Assembly: GCA_018340375.1 (NCBI GenBank)
Contig: JAFFJZ010000012.1
Coordinates: forward strand, 2,976,001 to 3,040,000
DNA: 64,000 nucleotides
Source of the DNA: Gonatopus flavifemur
Lineage: Eukaryota > Arthropoda > Insecta > Hymenoptera > Dryinidae
Direction: 5' to 3'
Under the pieces are notes generated by a model. The model worked only from the letters and a program-made list of their open reading frames with translations. It was not told the DNA's origin and did not search any database. Below are positions 60,810 to 64,000 of the stretch, piece after piece (the stretch's first letter is position 1; every line of letters begins with the position of its first letter). Both the position numbers and the translations under genes were made by a program.

Positions 60810-60837
60810 TTAAATTAACAACAACCAATGTACAATT

Positions 60838-61680
60838 GAAGGCCCGGATGCAATAAGGGGACTAACGCTCGAAAACACGGAAAACTATTGTCCAAGCCAT
60901 GACGTCACACGCCAAAATCAAAAGTCGGAATTTCGAAAATTGAAAAATACTGGGTGATAGGGCTTGAAAAATGAATATGAGTATCTGTTTGCCATTTTTT
61001 TCTAGAATCGATAGTTTGCGAGAAAAAAAATAGAAACTTCCTATTTTTTCGCACCAAGAATCAACGTTTTTCAATATTAAACTCGTTCTAACTCGGTCAT
61101 TTTTCGATGCATCGGAATGAACCTTGCGAATTTCGATTCGTAAGACTTTTCCGAAGACAACAATATCGTGAAAGTTTGTAAAAATTGAGAACAAGTGAAT
61201 ACATTTTTAATTTGAAGTGAAAATCATGTTTTCCATGCTTTGCTTCAAAAAGGAGTCGGGGGAAGTATGAGCTACAAAAAACTTCCAGCGACAAAGTTGT
61301 TCGCTAGTATATGGACAAACTTTGTGGAAATTTTTAGATCGATTGGACTATTAGTTCGTAAAATACAATTTATTCATTAAAGCGGAACGAAAAATTTTTA
61401 TGATTTTGCGTCGTTCACAGGTTAAGTATTGAAATGCGTAGGAAAAAATGTATTCACTGGATTTCTCATCGTGAATTCTTGTTTTTTGGGTCGGAGAATC
61501 CAAATATCGAAGAATTTTTGTGAAATTCGTCATCCAATTGTTCATTTATCTATTTTGCAATCAAATTGTTTATAACAAAAAAATTAATAACGATTTTCAC
61601 AAAAATTCTTCGATGTTTGGATTCTCCGACCCAAAAAACAAGAATAGTAGCGGTAGTCCCCTTATTGCATCCGGGCCTTC
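60838..61680. mobile_element. 843-bp element with gaaggcccggatgcaataag ends
   Basis: Inverted ends of about 25 bp, nearly perfect. An inner palindrome at about 61475-61650 carries tgttttttgggtcggagaat and its complement. The flanks do not give a clean duplication: TA with one mismatch is possible. The gcccgg core resembles 21113-21861, but the rest differs. Confidence 0.7.
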
Positions 61681-61910
61681 AATTTACATGGGACTTTTTT
61701 CCGTGTAAGGAACATGAAAGTAAAACGATATCAAATTGTTCAAATACGAAGTTTTTCCTCATCATATACCTCCATCATGAAATCCACAACTTCCCATACA
61801 TCATTTCTTATGTAATTATACTAGACGCACCATTAATTGACGTTTTTTATATTAGAACTTGCCGTTGATAGCATTTTACGTAGTTACATTCCGCATCCTT
61901 CCAAGAGGAC

Positions 61911-61995
61911 CCAAATAGCACAAGAGTACTAAAAAAGTTCTCTCCAATACATTTTATTAATCATGAACTCCTTTCAAACTCTTGTGCTATTCAGG
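61911..61995. mobile_element. compact MITE of the gatagcac family
   Basis: About 85 bp, with ends cccaaatagcacaagagt and complement (actcttgtgctattcagg). It is the shortest and cleanest copy of the family also seen at 7985, 11590, 44609 and 62940-63035. Confidence 0.75.
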
Positions 61996-62321
61996 ATTCG
62001 TCTCAGACAAGTTCAAGATACCTAATGCAGTACTTTTAAATGTCTTGAACCGTTCTCCCAGATTGCACACAAGAACCCCAAATTAATTCTGAAAGAAAAA
62101 TCTCTTCAAGAGCTCTTCTAGAATTCTAAGATTCTATAATCTCAATGAAATTCCTAAATGTTTGACGAGTTGGAGGCGTTTTGGAACACTTCGAGAACTC
62201 TTTGTTTCCTAAAAGAGCCCTCAAATAGTCCCAAAGAGAATTCAATTTGTAAGACATTCACGAGTTTCGTGAAAATTCTCATCCCATATAGAAATATTCT
62301 ATCGAATCTTATTAAGAGGAT

Positions 62322-62607
62322 CCCAGATAACACGCGAAGAATTCTTTTTCAAAAACAAGAATAGAATTCTTCAAGAACTCTTTTCGAAGTATTGAATTCG
62401 TAAAGAAGTCTGGAAGAGTTCAATGTTTGGGACATTAACGAGTTCTTTGAGAATGCTGAAAATATTGTTTTAGTACTCTCAAAGAAATCGTTAATGTCCC
62501 AAACATTGAACCCCTCCAGAGCTCTTTATGAATTCATTAGTTCGAAAAGAGTTCTTGAAGAATTCCATTCTTGTTTTTGAAAAAGAATTCTTCGTGTGTT
62601 ATCAGGG
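62322..62607. mobile_element. 286-bp foldback MITE with cccagataacac ends
   Basis: Arms of about 125 bp (gaattctttttcaaaaacaa, gaactcttttcgaa, caatgtttgggacatta) are near-perfect inverted copies. It shares aagagttctt words and a similar terminus with the gatagcac family and is probably a subfamily. Confidence 0.8.
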
Positions 62608-62784
62608 ATACTAGCGCTGGGATTTTGGTCAAATTTTTCGTGTAAGATTTCTTCACAATACTTGAATATTTTCAAAATATAGGAATATATATTCTCTATA
62701 GAAATGCTGTATATTTTGAGTATATGAAAGTATTTTGGAGAAATCTCACAAGAAAAATTCGGTTAATGTCCCTGCGCTAGTATC
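62607..62784. mobile_element. 178-bp palindromic MITE with gatactagcgc ends
   Basis: The ends gatactagcgctggga and complement (one mismatch) pair on inward through aaatttttcgtgtaagattt against its partner. It directly abuts the preceding element. Confidence 0.75.
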
Positions 62785-62939
62785 TCCTCAAAAATGGTGA
62801 AATTTCTAATTGAATATCATCGAATTTCATTGAAATCTACGTTCCATTTTTTCATTGGTCAATAAGATTTCATAGATTATTTGTAACAGGGATAGAAATT
62901 TAAGAAAATTTGTTAATTTCCCACGAATCGAAGACTTTG

Positions 62940-63035
62940 GGGCTCTTTAAGAACTCTTTGTATTTTAAAAAAAGCTCTCGAAGAGTTCTTTTTTTCATCA
63001 TTTATTTGCGATTGTTGTGCGCTATCTGGGTCCAC
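62940..63035. repeat. fragment of the gatagcac/aagagttctt family
   Basis: Contains ctttaagaactctttg, cgaagagttctttttt and the terminal ttgtgcgctatctggg. The other end is missing or unrecognisable. Confidence 0.5.
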
Positions 63036-63099
63036 GTCCGCAAAACGTTTGGAACCGGTTAAATTCAGACAAAGATAAGATGATAAAAACTGCATAAGA

Positions 63100-63690
63100 T
63101 TTCCCTGTTGGAAAAGTTGGATGGAAATGGATAGGATTTAATATGCATCCATTTGAATCCTATTTCTGTTCCGGTTTTTCCTGATCCAATGTCATCCGCA
63201 GAACGCATAGGATTCTAATCAATTTTAATCCGCAAAGTGGATAGCAGATTATTGGGCCCCATAGAAATTGTATCCAAATGTATCCATATAATATCCGGGG
63301 CCTGAATATAAATCGCATCCGGTTTTATCCGGTGCTTTACGATACCACCCTAATGAGCTTTATCCGTTTCTATCCCGTCATGCCTAATGTTGCTGGAATG
63401 CAATTTATCCATTCCAATCCGGTTCTTTCCAGAATGTGTATCATCCATTTTTATCCATTTCCATCCGATTACTTCGGAGAAATCGTACCCATTTCTATCC
63501 ATTGACATCTCTGATAGTCCTCCTTTACTTTTATCCATTTCTATCCACGCCTGTCATTTCATAATGTATCCGTTCCTATCCGAACTCGATGTTTCCAGCT
63601 CTATCCGTTTTCATACATTGCACCTTCACGATAGCCGCGGTTTCCTCTATCCAATTCCGTCCATTTCAATTGTTTCATAATAGATTCGTT
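63100..63690. repeat. diffuse tatccattt / tatccgttt repeat tract
   Basis: The word tatcc followed by Rtttc or atttctatcc recurs more than 15 times at irregular spacing. It looks like an old, strongly diverged minisatellite. Frames through it are repetitive (SIRFY, IHFHP) and are not genes. Confidence 0.55.
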
Positions 63691-63750
63691 CCTTATACGT
63701 GCCCTAAGCTGCTCCAACTTGTACCAAACCAATCACATCCCGACTGTCAA

Positions 63751-63894
63751 TTCCCAGTCATGGATTCCCAAATTCGCATGGGTCTCGCATGGGAATCACG
63801 TGGGTCGACCCACTCGCTTCGCATGTGAAGACCCATGCGATCCACTTGATTCCCATGCGAGACCCTTGCGAATTTGGGAATCCATGACTGGGAA
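63751..63894. mobile_element. 144-bp palindromic MITE
   Basis: The arms (ttcccagtcatggattccca, then aattcgcatgggtctcgcat) are near-perfect inverted copies around a centre near 63825. No flanking duplication was resolved. Confidence 0.8.
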
Positions 63895-64000
63895 CTTTCA
63901 GTAGGGATGACTTTTATAATTGGAAGCATCGAATCACAAATATTTGGAGCAAGTTGAAGCAACTAGGAACGTGCTTAACAAATCCAGCTCATAGCTGAAT

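Noticed and set aside
63100..63690. repetitive frames with SIRFHP/IHFHP-type residues
   Set aside because: Translation of a diverged tatcc repeat. Three frames and both strands are equally open.
1..64000. a prokaryote-style operon, viral or symbiont gene cluster
   Set aside because: Every recognised gene is a eukaryotic housekeeping or developmental gene with spliceosomal introns (apart from the single-exon brainiac). No bacterial or viral genes were seen.

Overview
The window is animal nuclear DNA, almost certainly from an insect. It is AT-rich, its genes have short introns with GT..AG borders, and every recognisable product is an ordinary insect cellular protein. I favour a non-dipteran insect, possibly a hymenopteran, because the cap-methyltransferase gene PCIF1 keeps an intact-looking catalytic motif. 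That placement is inference. No prokaryotic, viral or symbiont gene cluster is visible.

Layout. From 1 to 30 kb the window is gene-rich: an F-box/leucine-rich-repeat gene on minus (1374-4667), an alpha-methylacyl-CoA racemase (AMACR) gene on plus (5415-6965), a second F-box/LRR gene on plus (8931-10741), PCIF1 on plus (13027-15830), the JmjC hydroxylase JMJD4 on minus (18076-19565, convergent with PCIF1), a dead third F-box/LRR copy on minus (20758-24412) broken by two transposons, and the translation factor eIF4A on plus (25612-29622). From 30 to 46 kb there is no convincing gene. This stretch is a nest of inverted-repeat transposons (MITEs and foldback elements), a 5'-truncated LINE and a diverged satellite of about 145 bp. 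From 46.4 to 51.6 kb lie a STAR/KH RNA-binding protein gene related to KHDRBS/Sam68 (plus) and an intronless brainiac glycosyltransferase gene (minus). From 52 to 64 kb the sequence is again repeats, dominated by a 3.7-kb foldback structure built from about 20 copies of a 105-145 bp unit.

How the genes relate. They do not form a pathway: peroxisomal/mitochondrial lipid metabolism (AMACR), mRNA cap modification (PCIF1), translation (eIF4A; JMJD4 acts on eRF1), RNA processing (KHDRBS-like) and glycolipid synthesis (brainiac). The real local theme is a small F-box/LRR family with identical intron phases in all three copies, one of which is decaying. All exon borders were derived by reading splice sites and checking phase and protein continuity by hand. 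No homology search was run.

The most striking non-genic features are transposons with exact target-site duplications, including nested cases whose order of insertion can be read; a tandem-unit foldback element resembling the architecture of Drosophila Galileo/FB elements; a Tc1-like full palindrome sitting at the TA centre of another palindrome; and a microRNA-precursor-like hairpin at 1117-1209.
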